From the NCBI RefSeq assembly GCF_014644455.1, contig NZ_BMKS01000004.1, positions 186,001 through 250,000 on the forward strand: 64,000 bases of DNA. The letters are read 5' to 3'. How positions within the stretch are numbered: the stretch's first letter is position 1; each line of letters begins with the position of its first letter. Positions 45,717 through 55,283 of this stretch are shown in pieces. The DNA is from Caldovatus sediminis. GTDB lineage: Bacteria > Pseudomonadota > Alphaproteobacteria > Acetobacterales > Acetobacteraceae. The translations under genes and the position numbers were made by a program. The notes beneath the pieces were generated by a model that was not told where the DNA came from, did not search any database, and saw only the letters and a list, made by a program, of their open reading frames with translations.

Positions 45717-45812
45717 GCGGGCGGGTCCTCTCGCGAGGCGCGCAGGATAGGCGCCGCCCGGGGCGGTGGAAAAGGCGGGGCAGGCCGGGCGACGGCGACC
45801 CCGCCGGCGGCG

Positions 45813-46634
45813 TCACGCCCGCGGCGGCGGTTGCGCCCGGTCGAAGCCGGGACGCGGGATGAGGTCCATCAGCATGCAGGCGAGCCCGCCGTCCACCAGC
45901 AGCTCGGCGCCGTTCACGTAGGCGGCGCGCTCGCTCGCGAGGAACAGCACGGCGTCGGCGATGTCCGCCGGCTCGGCGATGCGCCGGAGCGGGACCATCG
46001 CCTTGCGGCGCTCCTCGACCCCCGGCACGGCGTAGAAGGCCCGCGACATCGGCGTGCGCACCAGGCCCGGGCAGACGGCGTTGCTGCGGATGCCCCAGGG
46101 GCCCCACTCGGCGGCGATCTGGCGCGAGAGCATGGCGACGGCCGACTTGCTCGCGCTGTAGGCGCCGCTGTTGGTCTGCGGCTCGAGCGCGGCGATCGAG
46201 GCGACGTGCACCATGCTGCCCCGCCCGCGCTCGCGCATCTGCCGCCCGAAGGCCTGGGCGCAGAGCAGGTAGCCGGTCAGGTTGACCGCGAGCACCTGGT
46301 TCCAGTCGGCGAGCGGGAGCGCGTCCAGCGGCCCGGGGCGCAGGATGCCGGCGTTGTTGACCAGCACGTCGGCCCCGCCGAGCCGCTTCGCGACCTCCGC
46401 CGCGGCGGCCTCGACCGCCGCGGGGTCGGTGGTGTCGCAGGCGAGGCCGATGGCCTCCGCGCCGCCCGCGCCGCGCAGCGCCGCGGCGGCCTCCTCGGCG
46501 CCGGCGCCGTCGCGGTCGAGCAGGGCGACGCGCGCGCCGGCCGCGGCGAAGCCCGCGCCGATCGCGCGGCCGATGCCGCCGGCGCCGCCGGTGACGACGC
46601 AGGCGAGGCCCTGGAGACGAAGCCAGTCCGCCAT
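45813..46634 (-). CDS. Short-chain dehydrogenase/reductase
   Basis: A 273-residue classical SDR. NAD(P)-binding TGGAGGIG at residues 15-22, NNAG, and the catalytic Ser-Tyr-Lys set in the ASIAALEPQTNSGAYSASK region are all present, followed by PGLVRTPM. An acidic residue after beta-2 (LLDRDG) suggests NAD over NADP. Substrate unknown. It starts 22 bp after the livM stop, so it probably belongs to the liv operon. Confidence 0.88.
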   Translation of the reverse strand: MADWLRLQGLACVVTGGAGGIGRAIGAGFAAAGARVALLDRDGAGAEEAAAALRGAGGAEAIGLACDTTDPAAVEAAAAEVAKRLGGADVLVNNAGILRPGPLDALPLADWNQVLAVNLTGYLLCAQAFGRQMRERGRGSMVHVASIAALEPQTNSGAYSASKSAVAMLSRQIAAEWGPWGIRSNAVCPGLVRTPMSRAFYAVPGVEERRKAMVPLRRIAEPADIADAVLFLASERAAYVNGAELLVDGGLACMLMDLIPRPGFDRAQPPPRA

Positions 46635-46656
46635 GGCGTGGGTCCTCCCTTCCCGA

Positions 46657-47670
46657 TCATGCGCGCGGCGGCTGCGCCGCCGGCACCGTCGCCGCGCCGC
46701 GCGCCGCGGGCGCCGTGGCGGTCCGGCCGCGGACCTCCAGCAGCCCGGCGATGCCGCGCGGCAGGAACAGCATGAAGAGCACCAGGAGCAGGCCGTAGAC
46801 CAGCGGCGCCGCGCCGATGAACTGCGTGCCGAAGGTCACGCGCAGCGTCTCGTCGAGCCCGATGGTGAACAGCGCCCCCATGGTCGGGCCGAGCGGGCTG
46901 TACATGCCGCCGGCGATCGCGCCGAACACGATCTGCAGCGAGATGCCGAGGCCGGCGAGCGACTCCGGGTTGAGGTACATCCGGTACTGCGCGGTCAGCC
47001 CGCCTGCGAGGCCGGCGAGCGCGGTCGAGATCAGCGTCACCTTGAGCTTCTCCCGCGCCACGCGGATGCCGATCGAGGCCGCGGCGTCTTCGTCCTCCGC
47101 CACCGCGGCGAGCGCCTTCGAGGTCATCGAGCGGTCGAGCAGCCGCCAGGCGAGCAGCCCGCAGGCCCAGGCGAGCAGCCCCAGCCACCAGAACCCGGCC
47201 TTGCCGAGCTGCATCGCCGCCAGCGCCTCGCCCGGCGGCGCCTGGTCCGGCGTCATGCCGAGCGAGCCCCCGGTGACCGAGCGCGTCGCGGTGACCAGGA
47301 TGCGCACGATTTCCCCGGCGGCGAGGGTGACGAGGGCGAAGTAGTGCCCGACGACGCGCAGCCGGAAGGCGGGCCAGCCGAGCAGCGCGCCGGCGAGCGC
47401 GGCGAGCGCCACGCCGACCGGCAGGCCGATCCAGGGCGTGATCCCCTGGAAGTTCCACAGCAGCGCCATGGTGTAGGCGGCGATGCCGAGGAACGCGCCG
47501 TGCCCGAAGGAGACGAGCCCGAACCGCCCCATCAGCGCCCATGCGGTGCAGGCGAGCGCGACGAGAAGGGCGGTGATCGCGAGGTGCATGAAGTACTCGG
47601 GCGGCCCGAGCAGCGGCACGCAGGCGAGGGCGGCGAGGACGAGGAGCGGCAGGGCGAGGTCGCGCGTCAT
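46657..47670 (-). CDS. livM: Branched-chain amino acid ABC transporter permease LivM
   Basis: A 337-residue membrane permease of the LivM type with about ten hydrophobic segments. The conserved region LVSFGHGAFLGIAAYTMALL and the EAA-like loop around GIRVAREKLKVTLIST are visible. It overlaps livH by 4 bp (ATGA). Works with LivH, LivG, LivF and the binding protein upstream; the ligand is a branched or otherwise hydrophobic amino acid or an amide, which sequence cannot resolve. Confidence 0.92.
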   Translation of the reverse strand: MTRDLALPLLVLAALACVPLLGPPEYFMHLAITALLVALACTAWALMGRFGLVSFGHGAFLGIAAYTMALLWNFQGITPWIGLPVGVALAALAGALLGWPAFRLRVVGHYFALVTLAAGEIVRILVTATRSVTGGSLGMTPDQAPPGEALAAMQLGKAGFWWLGLLAWACGLLAWRLLDRSMTSKALAAVAEDEDAAASIGIRVAREKLKVTLISTALAGLAGGLTAQYRMYLNPESLAGLGISLQIVFGAIAGGMYSPLGPTMGALFTIGLDETLRVTFGTQFIGAAPLVYGLLLVLFMLFLPRGIAGLLEVRGRTATAPAARGAATVPAAQPPRA

Positions 47671-48521
47671 CGGGCGAACAGTCCCCGCGGGCGGAGGAAC
47701 ATCACGACGATGAAGAACGCGAAGGCGACGACGTAGGACATCTCCGTGTTCCACCAGAAGCCGCCGACCGAGACCAGAATCCCCATCAGGAAGGCCGCGA
47801 GGAAGCCACCCAGCATGTTGCCGAGGCCGCCCATGACGCAGATGATGAAGGTGATCGGCCCGAAGGAGAGGCCGACGAAGGGGTGCACGTCGAGCTGCAC
47901 GACGAGCAGGCATGCGGCGAAGCCGGCGAGCGTGCCGCCGATCGCGGAGGTGACGAGGTAGCTCCGCCGCGGGTCCACCCCCATCAGCGGCATCACCTCC
48001 CGGTCGCGGGCGATGGCGCGGATCGCGGTGCCGACATAGGTGAACTTGAGGAAGGCCCAGAGCGCCGCCGCGCCGAAAAGCGCCGCGACGAAGGCGGCGA
48101 GCTTGGTCCCGGAGACGAAGACCTCGCCCACCTCCATCGGCGGCATCTCGACGCCGAGGCTGCGGAAGTCGGTCGAGAAGACCAGGGTCGCGCCGCCCTG
48201 CAGCACGAACAGCACGCCGCCCGTCGCCAGCACCTGGTTGATCGGCGGCGCCCCGAGCAGCGGGCGCACCACGAGCAGGTGCAGCGCGACGCCGAGCGCG
48301 GCGACGACCGGCAGGCAGGCGGCGAAGGCCAGGGCGAGCGGCCAGCCCGCCTGGGTGTGGAGGAACCACACCGCGTACATGCCGACCATCACCAGCTCCG
48401 CGTAGCAGAGCCAGATCACGTCCACGACGCCGAAGACCAGGTTGAGGCCGAGCACCGGCAGGGCGAACACCCCGCCGAGCAGCACCCCGTTCACCAGCGC
48501 CTCGAGGAGGAAGGGATCCAT
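47667..48521 (-). CDS. livH: Branched-chain amino acid ABC transporter permease LivH
   Basis: A 284-residue permease of the LivH type: MDPFLLEALVNGVLLGGVFA at the start, FGVVDVIWLCYAELVMVG in place of the usual GV-N-F-A-HG block, and the EAA loop AIARDREVMPLMGVDPRR. Its ATG overlaps the livF stop by 1 bp (TGATG) and its own stop overlaps the livM start by 4 bp. The altered HG block (CYAELVMVG) is a small departure from typical amino acid permeases and may reflect a different ligand. Confidence 0.92.
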   Translation of the reverse strand: MDPFLLEALVNGVLLGGVFALPVLGLNLVFGVVDVIWLCYAELVMVGMYAVWFLHTQAGWPLALAFAACLPVVAALGVALHLLVVRPLLGAPPINQVLATGGVLFVLQGGATLVFSTDFRSLGVEMPPMEVGEVFVSGTKLAAFVAALFGAAALWAFLKFTYVGTAIRAIARDREVMPLMGVDPRRSYLVTSAIGGTLAGFAACLLVVQLDVHPFVGLSFGPITFIICVMGGLGNMLGGFLAAFLMGILVSVGGFWWNTEMSYVVAFAFFIVVMFLRPRGLFAR

Positions 48522-49279
48522 CAGTGCATCCCGAGATAGCTGCGGCGGATGGCCGGATCGGCGGCGAGGTCGGCGGCGCGGCCCGCGGCGACGACGCGGC
48601 CGGTCTCCAGCACGTAGGCGCGGTCCACGACGCGCAGCACCTGCGCCACGTTCTGCTCGACGATCAGCACCGTGAGCCCCTCCTCGCGGATGCGGCGGAC
48701 CAGGGCGAAGACCTGCTGCACCACGATCGGCGCGAGGCCGGCGGAGGGCTCGTCGAGCAGCAGGATGCGCGGCCCCGACATCAGCGCGCGGCCGATCGCG
48801 CACATCTGCTGTTCGCCGCCCGAGAGCGTGCCGGCGGGCTGGCGGCGCCGCTCCGCGAGGCGAGGGAAGAGGGCGAAGACGTGCTCGCGGCGTTCGGCGA
48901 ATCTCGCCCGCGCGCTCGGCGCGAAGGCACCGACCTTGAGGTTCTCCTCCACCGTCAGGTGCGGAAACAGGCGCCGGTTCTCCGGCACATGGGCGATGCC
49001 GAGCGAGGGCAGCGCGTGCGCTGGGACCGCCGTCAGGTCCTGCCCGCCGTAGCGCAGCGTCCCCGCCGTCGGGCGCAGCAGGCCGGAGATCACGCGGAGC
49101 AGCGTCGTCTTGCCCGCGCCGTTCGGGCCGACGACGCCCACCGCCTCGCCGGGCGCGACGTGCAGGTCCACGCCGAACAGCGCCTGGAAGTCGCCATAGC
49201 CGGCCCGGACTCCGGAGAGTTCGAGCCGTGCCGCCGCCGCATCGCCCGTATCCGGGGCGCGGTGCGTCGCCGCGCTCAT
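48521..49279 (-). CDS. livF: Branched-chain amino acid ABC transporter ATPase LivF
   Basis: A 252-residue ATPase: Walker A GPNGAGKTT, Q-loop PENRRLFPHL, signature LSGGEQQM, Walker B ILLLDEPSAGLAP and switch region LIVEQNVAQ. The PENRRLF and IVEQN blocks are diagnostic of LivF. The ATG at 49279 overlaps the livG stop (ATGA). It pairs with LivG to drive the LivHM permease. Confidence 0.94.
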   Translation of the reverse strand: MSAATHRAPDTGDAAAARLELSGVRAGYGDFQALFGVDLHVAPGEAVGVVGPNGAGKTTLLRVISGLLRPTAGTLRYGGQDLTAVPAHALPSLGIAHVPENRRLFPHLTVEENLKVGAFAPSARARFAERREHVFALFPRLAERRRQPAGTLSGGEQQMCAIGRALMSGPRILLLDEPSAGLAPIVVQQVFALVRRIREEGLTVLIVEQNVAQVLRVVDRAYVLETGRVVAAGRAADLAADPAIRRSYLGMH

Positions 49280-50028
49280 GCGGCGCGCGCCTCGGGCGGA
49301 CCGAGATAGACCTCCGCCACCTTCGGATCCTCCTGCGCCGCCTGCGGCGTGCCCTCGAAGATCACCGCGCCGTGGTCGAGCACCACCACGCGGTCCACGA
49401 CCGAGAGCAGCACGCCCATGATGTGCTCGACCCAGACGATGGTGATGCCGCGCTCGTCGCGGATGCGCCTGAGCATGTCGGCAGCGGTGCGCATCTCCGC
49501 CGCGTCCAGCCCGCCGAGCGATTCGTCGGCCAGCAGCAGCCGCGGCCCCGTGGCGAGCGCGCGGGCGAGCTCCAGCTTCTTGAGCCCGGCCGCGCCCAGC
49601 CCCGCGGCGGTCGCGTGCAGATCGTCCGGAAGCTGCGCGAGGCGGAGCGCGTCGCGCGCCCGCGCCTCCGCCTCCGCCCGCGGGATCGCGCCGCCGGCGC
49701 CGTAATGCGCGGCGAGCACCGCGTTCTCGAGCAGCGTGAGGCGGCGGAAGGGGCGGGGAATCTGGAAGGTGCGGCCGATCCCGCGGCGGCAGACCTCGTC
49801 GGCCGGGCGGCCGGCGATCTCCTGCCCGTCGAACAGGACGCGGCCCGCCATCGGCCGCAGCGCGCCGGCGATGCAGTTGAAGGTCGTGCTCTTGCCCGAG
49901 CCGTTGGGTCCGAGGAGCCCCAGGATCTCCCCCTCCGCGACGGAGAAGGAGACCTGGTCTACGGCGGTGAAGCCGCCGAAGCGCTTCGTCAGACCCGCGA
50001 CCCGGAGGAGCGGGGCGGCGCCGCTCAC
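49276..50028 (-). CDS. livG: Branched-chain amino acid ABC transporter ATPase LivG
   Basis: A 250-residue ATPase: Walker A GPNGSGKST, TFQIPRPFRRLTLLENA typical of LivG, a weak signature (GAAGLKKLELARAL in place of LSGGxQR), Walker B LLLADESLGGLD and VEHIMG. The GTG at 50028 overlaps the stop of the binding-protein gene (GTGA) and gives MSGAAPLLRVAGLTKRFGG, the usual N-terminus; a longer in-frame ATG at 50100 would lie inside the upstream gene. In Walker B, Glu-Ser replaces the common Glu-Pro, as in some LivG proteins. Confidence 0.9.
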   Translation of the reverse strand: MSGAAPLLRVAGLTKRFGGFTAVDQVSFSVAEGEILGLLGPNGSGKSTTFNCIAGALRPMAGRVLFDGQEIAGRPADEVCRRGIGRTFQIPRPFRRLTLLENAVLAAHYGAGGAIPRAEAEARARDALRLAQLPDDLHATAAGLGAAGLKKLELARALATGPRLLLADESLGGLDAAEMRTAADMLRRIRDERGITIVWVEHIMGVLLSVVDRVVVLDHGAVIFEGTPQAAQEDPKVAEVYLGPPEARAA

Positions 50029-51365
50029 GAACGCAGGGCGAAGGGGCTGGAGGGCGGCAGCGGCAGCACCGGCGGGCCGCCGGCGATCGCGGTCGGCCAC
50101 ACGACGCGACCCCTGCCGCCCTCGAACTGCATCACCACCGGGAAGCTGCGCTCGTTCTGGCCCGACATCGGGTTGCCGGGTGGGACGAACTTCACGCCGT
50201 AGCCCTGGATGGTGCCGCCGACCGGGATGTCCACCTCGAGCGCCGCCTCGCGCAGCGCGTCGGCCGAAAGGCCGCCGGTCCTGCGCACGCTCGGCTTGAG
50301 CACGTGCTCGAGGAACACCCAGGTGTTGTTGAAGCCCATCGAGGCGTGCGCCGGCAGGTCGCGCACCCGGTGCTTGGCCTGATAGCGCTCGACGAAGACG
50401 CGGGCGAGGTCACCGACGCCAGGGCGGAGCTTCGACCAGTCGAGCATCTGCGTGCCGACCGGGTCGACGTTGTAGATGTGGTTCACGTCGTTGCCGAAGG
50501 TCTCGGTCAGGCGGTCGATCTGCGCATGCCCCGCGCCGTGGCCGATCAGCGCGCGGAAGCGCAGGCCCCCCGCCTTGGCCTGGCGTAGGAACAGGGTGAT
50601 GTCGGGGTTGTAGCCGGTGTGCAGGACGACGTCGGGCCGCTCGCGCCGCAGCTTCGTCACCAGGGTCGAGAGGTCGGGCGCGCTGGCGCTGTAGCCCTCC
50701 TTGAGCACCAGTGGCATGTTCCTGCTGCGCGCCTGCGCCTCGATCGCCGCGGCGACCCCGGTGCCGTAGGGGCCGTCCTCGTAGATCGCGGCCAGCCGCA
50801 CGCGCTCGGGCGGCATGCCGAGCCGCGCCTGCGCGTGCTCGTGCACGAAGGAGACGGAGGCCTCGCCGTACTGGTCGGAATGCACCGTGGGGCGGAAGAC
50901 GTAGCGCAGGTTGCGGACCTTCAGCACCGCGACCGAGATCGCGCTGGTGATCCACATGACCTTCCGCGCCTGCTCGAAGCGCTGGGCCAGCGGCACGGCG
51001 TGGGCGGAGGAGTAGATCCCGGTGATGACCTCCAGCCGCTCCTGGCCGAGCAGGCGCTCGGCCTCGTTGATCGCGGTCTCGGTGCGGGACTGGCTGTCGG
51101 CGGTGACGGCCTGGACCGGGCGGCCGTCCACGCCGCCGCGCTCGTTGAACAGCTCGATCGCGACCTCGGCGCCCCAGAAGAGGGGCTGGCTGCCGGCGCC
51201 GGCGAAGGGGCCGGAGAGGTCGGTCATCACGCCGACGCGCAGCGGCTCGCCGCGCGCCGGCCCGCTCTGCTGCGCGCGGGCGGTGGCCGGCACGGTGGCG
51301 GCGAGGGCGCCGGCGGCGCCCGCCTGCAGCAGCCCGCGCCGGGTGGTTGCGCTGGCGTTGGGCAT
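50025..51365 (-). CDS. Branched-chain amino acid-type ABC substrate-binding protein
   Basis: A 446-residue periplasmic-binding protein type I (Peripla_BP_6). A twin-Arg signal (TTRRGLLQAGAAGALAATVP) ends at ARAQQ, suggesting Tat export. The mature part begins LRVGVMTDLSGPFAGAGSQP and has GPYGTGVAAAIEAQ and SASAPDLSTLVTKLRRERPD. It is longer than LivJ (about 370) and resembles amide/urea or aromatic-acid receptors of the family, so the ligand is open. GGGAGG lies 8-9 bp before the ATG at 51365. First gene of the liv operon; the 276-bp gap to the divergent MFS gene should hold the promoter. Confidence 0.9.
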   Translation of the reverse strand: MPNASATTRRGLLQAGAAGALAATVPATARAQQSGPARGEPLRVGVMTDLSGPFAGAGSQPLFWGAEVAIELFNERGGVDGRPVQAVTADSQSRTETAINEAERLLGQERLEVITGIYSSAHAVPLAQRFEQARKVMWITSAISVAVLKVRNLRYVFRPTVHSDQYGEASVSFVHEHAQARLGMPPERVRLAAIYEDGPYGTGVAAAIEAQARSRNMPLVLKEGYSASAPDLSTLVTKLRRERPDVVLHTGYNPDITLFLRQAKAGGLRFRALIGHGAGHAQIDRLTETFGNDVNHIYNVDPVGTQMLDWSKLRPGVGDLARVFVERYQAKHRVRDLPAHASMGFNNTWVFLEHVLKPSVRRTGGLSADALREAALEVDIPVGGTIQGYGVKFVPPGNPMSGQNERSFPVVMQFEGGRGRVVWPTAIAGGPPVLPLPPSSPFALRS

Positions 51366-51641
51366 CGGTTCCGTTCCTCCCGGGCCTGTTCCCGGCCGGC
51401 GGTCGCCGCGCCCTCTCGACGGAGCGCCGATGCCGCGGTCGGGCAGCAAAGGACGTGCGCCATCGCCCCGTCAAGCCAGGAGGGCGGGGCCGTCGCATCC
51501 GCTCCGCGCATCGGCGCAGGCGCGGCCCGCCGGCATCCCCGTTTCGGCATGGCTGGCGCGCCGATTCGCGCCGGCCGGCCGCATTGACCCGTTCCGGGCG
51601 GCGGCGCAGTCTCGCGCGGAACCGTACGGACAGGCCCGCCG

Positions 51642-52946
51642 ATGACCACACCCGGTGCCGCCCCTGCCGGCCCCGAGGCGCCGCTGTCGCGCCGCCAGGA
51701 CGTCCGCATCTGCGCCCTGATCGGCTGCGGGCACTTCCTCAGCCATTTCTACATGCTCTGCCTGCCGCCGCTGTTCCTCGCCTGGCGGGCGGAGTTCGAG
51801 GTCTCCTACGCGACCCTCGGCCTCGCCACCGCGGTGATGAGCGCGACCACCGCGGCGCTGCAGACGCCGATGGGCTTCTGGATCGACCGCCACGGCGCGC
51901 GGCCCTTCCTGGTCGGCGGCACGCTGCTGATGGCGCTGTCGGTCTCGGCGATGGCGTTCGCGCCGGCCTTCTGGATGATCGTGGCGCTGGCGCTGCTCTC
52001 GGGGGTGGGGAACTCGGTGATCCACCCGGCGGACTACGCCATCCTCGCCGGCAGCGTGAACAAGTCGTTCATGGGACGCGCCTTCGCGCTGCACACCTTC
52101 AGCGGCAATCTCGGCTTCGCCCTGGCGCCGCCGGTCATCGCCCTGCTGATGACCGTGATGGGCTGGCGCGCCGCCCTGCTGCTCGTCGGCCTGCTCGGCG
52201 TGCCCGTCGTCGCGGCGATCCTGTGGCAGAGCCGCATCCTGCGCGACCAGGCGAAGCCGGCGCCGAAGCCGGCCGGCGAGGCGGGCGCGGAGACGGCGCC
52301 GAGCGGGCGGGCGCTGCTGCTGTCCAGGCCGATGCTGCTGTTCTTCGGCTTCTTCCTGCTCACCGCGATGGCCGGGTCCGGCGTGCAGAGCTTCGTCATC
52401 GCCGTGCTCGGCCAGATCTGGGGCACGCCGGTCGCGGTCGGCTCGATGGTGCTCACCGGCTACATGGTGGGCGCGACCCTGGGCACGCTGGTCGGCGGCT
52501 GGGTGGCGGACCGGACGCGGCGCAGCCTGGTCGGCTTCGTCGTCCTGCTGACGCTGGTGGCGATGGCGCTGCTGCTCGCGCTCGGCCTGGTGCCGATGCC
52601 GGAGGTGCTGATGCCGGTGGTGGCGACGGCGGCGGGCCTCGCGCTCGGCTCGTCGCGCACGCCGCGCGACGTGATGCTGAAGGACGCCTCGCCGCCGGGG
52701 CAGATCGGCAAGGTGTTCGGCTTCGTCTCCTCCGGCCTGCCGCTGGGCTCGGCGATCATGCCGGTGCCGATGGGGGTGCTGATCGACCTCGGCCATCCGG
52801 AGCTGGTGCTGCCGGCGGTGGCGGGACTGCTCGGCCTGTCGCTGCTCTGCATGGGCGGGGCGGAGGGCGCCGCGCGGGCGGTCCGGAAGGCCGCAGCGGC
52901 GGCACGCCCGGCGCCGGCCGCCGCGCGCACGATGGCGGCCGAGTAG
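51642..52946 (+). CDS. Major facilitator superfamily transporter
   Basis: A 434-residue inner-membrane carrier with 12 predicted helices in two halves separated by a charged loop (about 205-225, RDQAKPAPKPAGEAGAE). The MFS motif A appears as GFWIDRHGARPFLV after TM2 and GWVADRTRRSLV after TM8. The first helix contains GCGHFLSHFYMLCLPPLF, seen in the FSR/fosmidomycin-resistance branch and related carriers. Substrate is unknown; efflux of a small molecule is plausible. Stands alone, divergent from the liv operon. Confidence 0.85.
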   Translation: MTTPGAAPAGPEAPLSRRQDVRICALIGCGHFLSHFYMLCLPPLFLAWRAEFEVSYATLGLATAVMSATTAALQTPMGFWIDRHGARPFLVGGTLLMALSVSAMAFAPAFWMIVALALLSGVGNSVIHPADYAILAGSVNKSFMGRAFALHTFSGNLGFALAPPVIALLMTVMGWRAALLLVGLLGVPVVAAILWQSRILRDQAKPAPKPAGEAGAETAPSGRALLLSRPMLLFFGFFLLTAMAGSGVQSFVIAVLGQIWGTPVAVGSMVLTGYMVGATLGTLVGGWVADRTRRSLVGFVVLLTLVAMALLLALGLVPMPEVLMPVVATAAGLALGSSRTPRDVMLKDASPPGQIGKVFGFVSSGLPLGSAIMPVPMGVLIDLGHPELVLPAVAGLLGLSLLCMGGAEGAARAVRKAAAAARPAPAAARTMAAE

Positions 52947-52956
52947 CCTTCCCGAA

Positions 52957-52972
52957 GCTCCGCCTGCGGAGC
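52957..52972 (+). terminator. Possible hairpin after the MFS gene
   Basis: GCTCCGCCTGCGGAGC, a perfect 7-bp stem with a 2-base loop, starts 10 bp after the MFS stop. No T-tract follows, so a classical intrinsic terminator is doubtful. The rest of the 313-bp gap to 53260 contains only repeat copy C. Confidence 0.35.
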
Positions 52973-53123
52973 GCGCCCCCTGGCGGCGGCCTCCCTCGCT
53001 GCGTGCGTCCGGCGACGCCCCGCTGACCCCCCTCCAGGTGTGTGCCGGACGGATGCCGGCCTCGGGGCGCCTGGCGAGAGGCGGTGCCGTGGCAACCGGA
53101 ACCATGCCGGCGCGCGCGGAGCT

Positions 53124-53225
53124 AGAGCCGATCGCGGACGGCTGGAAACCGCCGGGAGCGTGAACCGGCCCGGCACACGACGGCAGGAGCCGTTGCCGCG
53201 AGCACAGCCGAGCGAAAACGGCTCT
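53124..53225 (-). repeat. Dispersed palindrome-ended element, copy C (inverted)
   Basis: A 102-bp copy in reverse orientation relative to A and B. Read on the minus strand it starts AGAGCCGTTTTCGCTCGGC and ends CGCGATCGGCTCT. It lies between the convergent MFS and SMR genes, 34 bp from the SMR stop. The middle segment (about 25 bp) diverges from A and B while both ends and the CTCGCGGCAACGGCTCC block are conserved. Confidence 0.86.
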
Positions 53226-53259
53226 CGCCGCGCGCCATGGCGCGGTGTGCGACCGCCAC

Positions 53260-53592
53260 CTACCCGTGCGCGAGCTTCAGCCCCGCGACGCCGGCGAGGA
53301 TCAGCACCAGGCAGAGGATGCGCAGCGGCGTTGCCGGGTCTCCTTCCACGGCCATGCCCCAGAGCGCCGCGCCGGCCGCGCCGATGCCGGTCCAGACCGC
53401 GTACACCGTGCCGATCGGCAGCACCTGCAGGGCTCGCGACATGCAGTAGAAGCTGACCGCCATGGCGGCGAGGGTGGCGAGGCTCCAGCTCAGGCGGGTG
53501 AAGCCGTCGGTGTATTTCAGGGTCACGGTCCAGACGACCTCGGACAGGCCGGCGACCGAGAGCCAGAGCCATTCCGGTGCGAAGGGCGTCAT
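53260..53592 (-). CDS. Small multidrug resistance family exporter, guanidinium (Gdx/SugE) type
   Basis: A 110-residue protein with four membrane helices. The essential Glu18 lies in GLSEVVWTVTLKYTDGFTRL, and AVWTGIGAAGAALWG in helix 3 is the Gdx-type signature, as opposed to the broad-spectrum EmrE type. Gdx exporters exchange guanidinium for protons. No guanidine riboswitch could be recognised upstream in 53593-53874. The start at 53592 gives normal SMR length; an upstream ATG adds only a Pro/Arg tail. Confidence 0.87.
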   Translation of the reverse strand: MTPFAPEWLWLSVAGLSEVVWTVTLKYTDGFTRLSWSLATLAAMAVSFYCMSRALQVLPIGTVYAVWTGIGAAGAALWGMAVEGDPATPLRILCLVLILAGVAGLKLAHG

Positions 53593-53874
53593 GCGGCGCC
53601 GATCCGGGCGAGGCGGCGGCACGGCCACGGGATCAGCGCGGCACCGCGGCGCGGGCCGCGCCGGCGATCGCGAGCACTGGCCGCCAGGCGGTGGCGGGCG
53701 AAGGAGGCCGAGCTCCTTCCGGCCGGGTCGGGCCGCTCTTCAGGCCCGCCTCGCCCCATCGGGCGTGCCATCCGGCCTCGCGGGACAGCCGGGCGGCGCC
53801 ACCGAGGCGCCGCACGCCGATCGCCCCCAAGGGCCCCATCAGCGCCGCGACGCGCCGCCCTTCCCGCCGCCGCG

Positions 53875-54906
<1,032 letters not shown>

Positions 54907-55032
54907 GACCCGATGGCTCCCGTGATTCCGGCCCTGTCCCTCGGGGCCGCGGGGACCCTCTACGGTCTGCGGGCCGGCGCTTCAAGCGCGGGGCGCGCGG
55001 GACACCCCTGAGCCCCGCGAAGGGATGGGCCT

Positions 55033-55062
55033 TGACCTCCGCCGCCGGCGCCCGCTCCTATG
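55033..55062 (+). promoter_or_regulatory. Candidate pqqA promoter
   Basis: TTGACC at 55033-55038 and TCCTAT at 55057-55062 are separated by 18 bp, about 50 bp before the pqqA ATG. The -35 is good, the -10 only 3 of 6. Confidence 0.35.
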
Positions 55063-55110
55063 GGCGCGGCGGGATCATCCTGCCCGGCGGAAGGAGCGGA
55101 GGACATACCG

Positions 55111-55188
55111 ATGGCCTGGAAGAAGCCCCGCGTGACCGAGGTCTCCCTCGCCATGGAGATCAACTGCTACGCCTGCGCCGAGGCCTGA
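55111..55188 (+). CDS. pqqA: PQQ precursor peptide PqqA
   Basis: A 25-residue peptide, MAWKKPRVTEVSLAMEINCY plus ACAEA. Glu16 and Tyr20, the two residues joined to build the cofactor pyrroloquinoline quinone, are at the standard positions with three residues between them. An AAGGAGCGGAGG ribosome site precedes it. It is followed by pqqB after 95 bp and leads a cluster in the order pqqABCDE. Two Cys residues near the Tyr are seen in other alphaproteobacterial PqqA peptides. Confidence 0.96.
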   Translation: MAWKKPRVTEVSLAMEINCYACAEA

Positions 55189-55283
55189 TCCGGGCCTCGC
55201 GGCGAGGGCCGGCCCGGGCCGAGGCCGCCCGCCGCGCTCCTGACGGGCTTCGCCGCGGGCCGTTCCGGTCCCGGGAGTGAGGG

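Noticed and set aside
53593-53874. A guanidine riboswitch upstream of the SMR exporter gene
   Set aside because: The ACGR-type or ykkC-type conserved blocks were not found; the gap looks plain.
55033-55065. TATGGG at 55060 as the pqqA -10 box
   Set aside because: It would give a 21-bp spacer from TTGACC; TCCTAT at 55057 fits spacing better though its sequence is weak.
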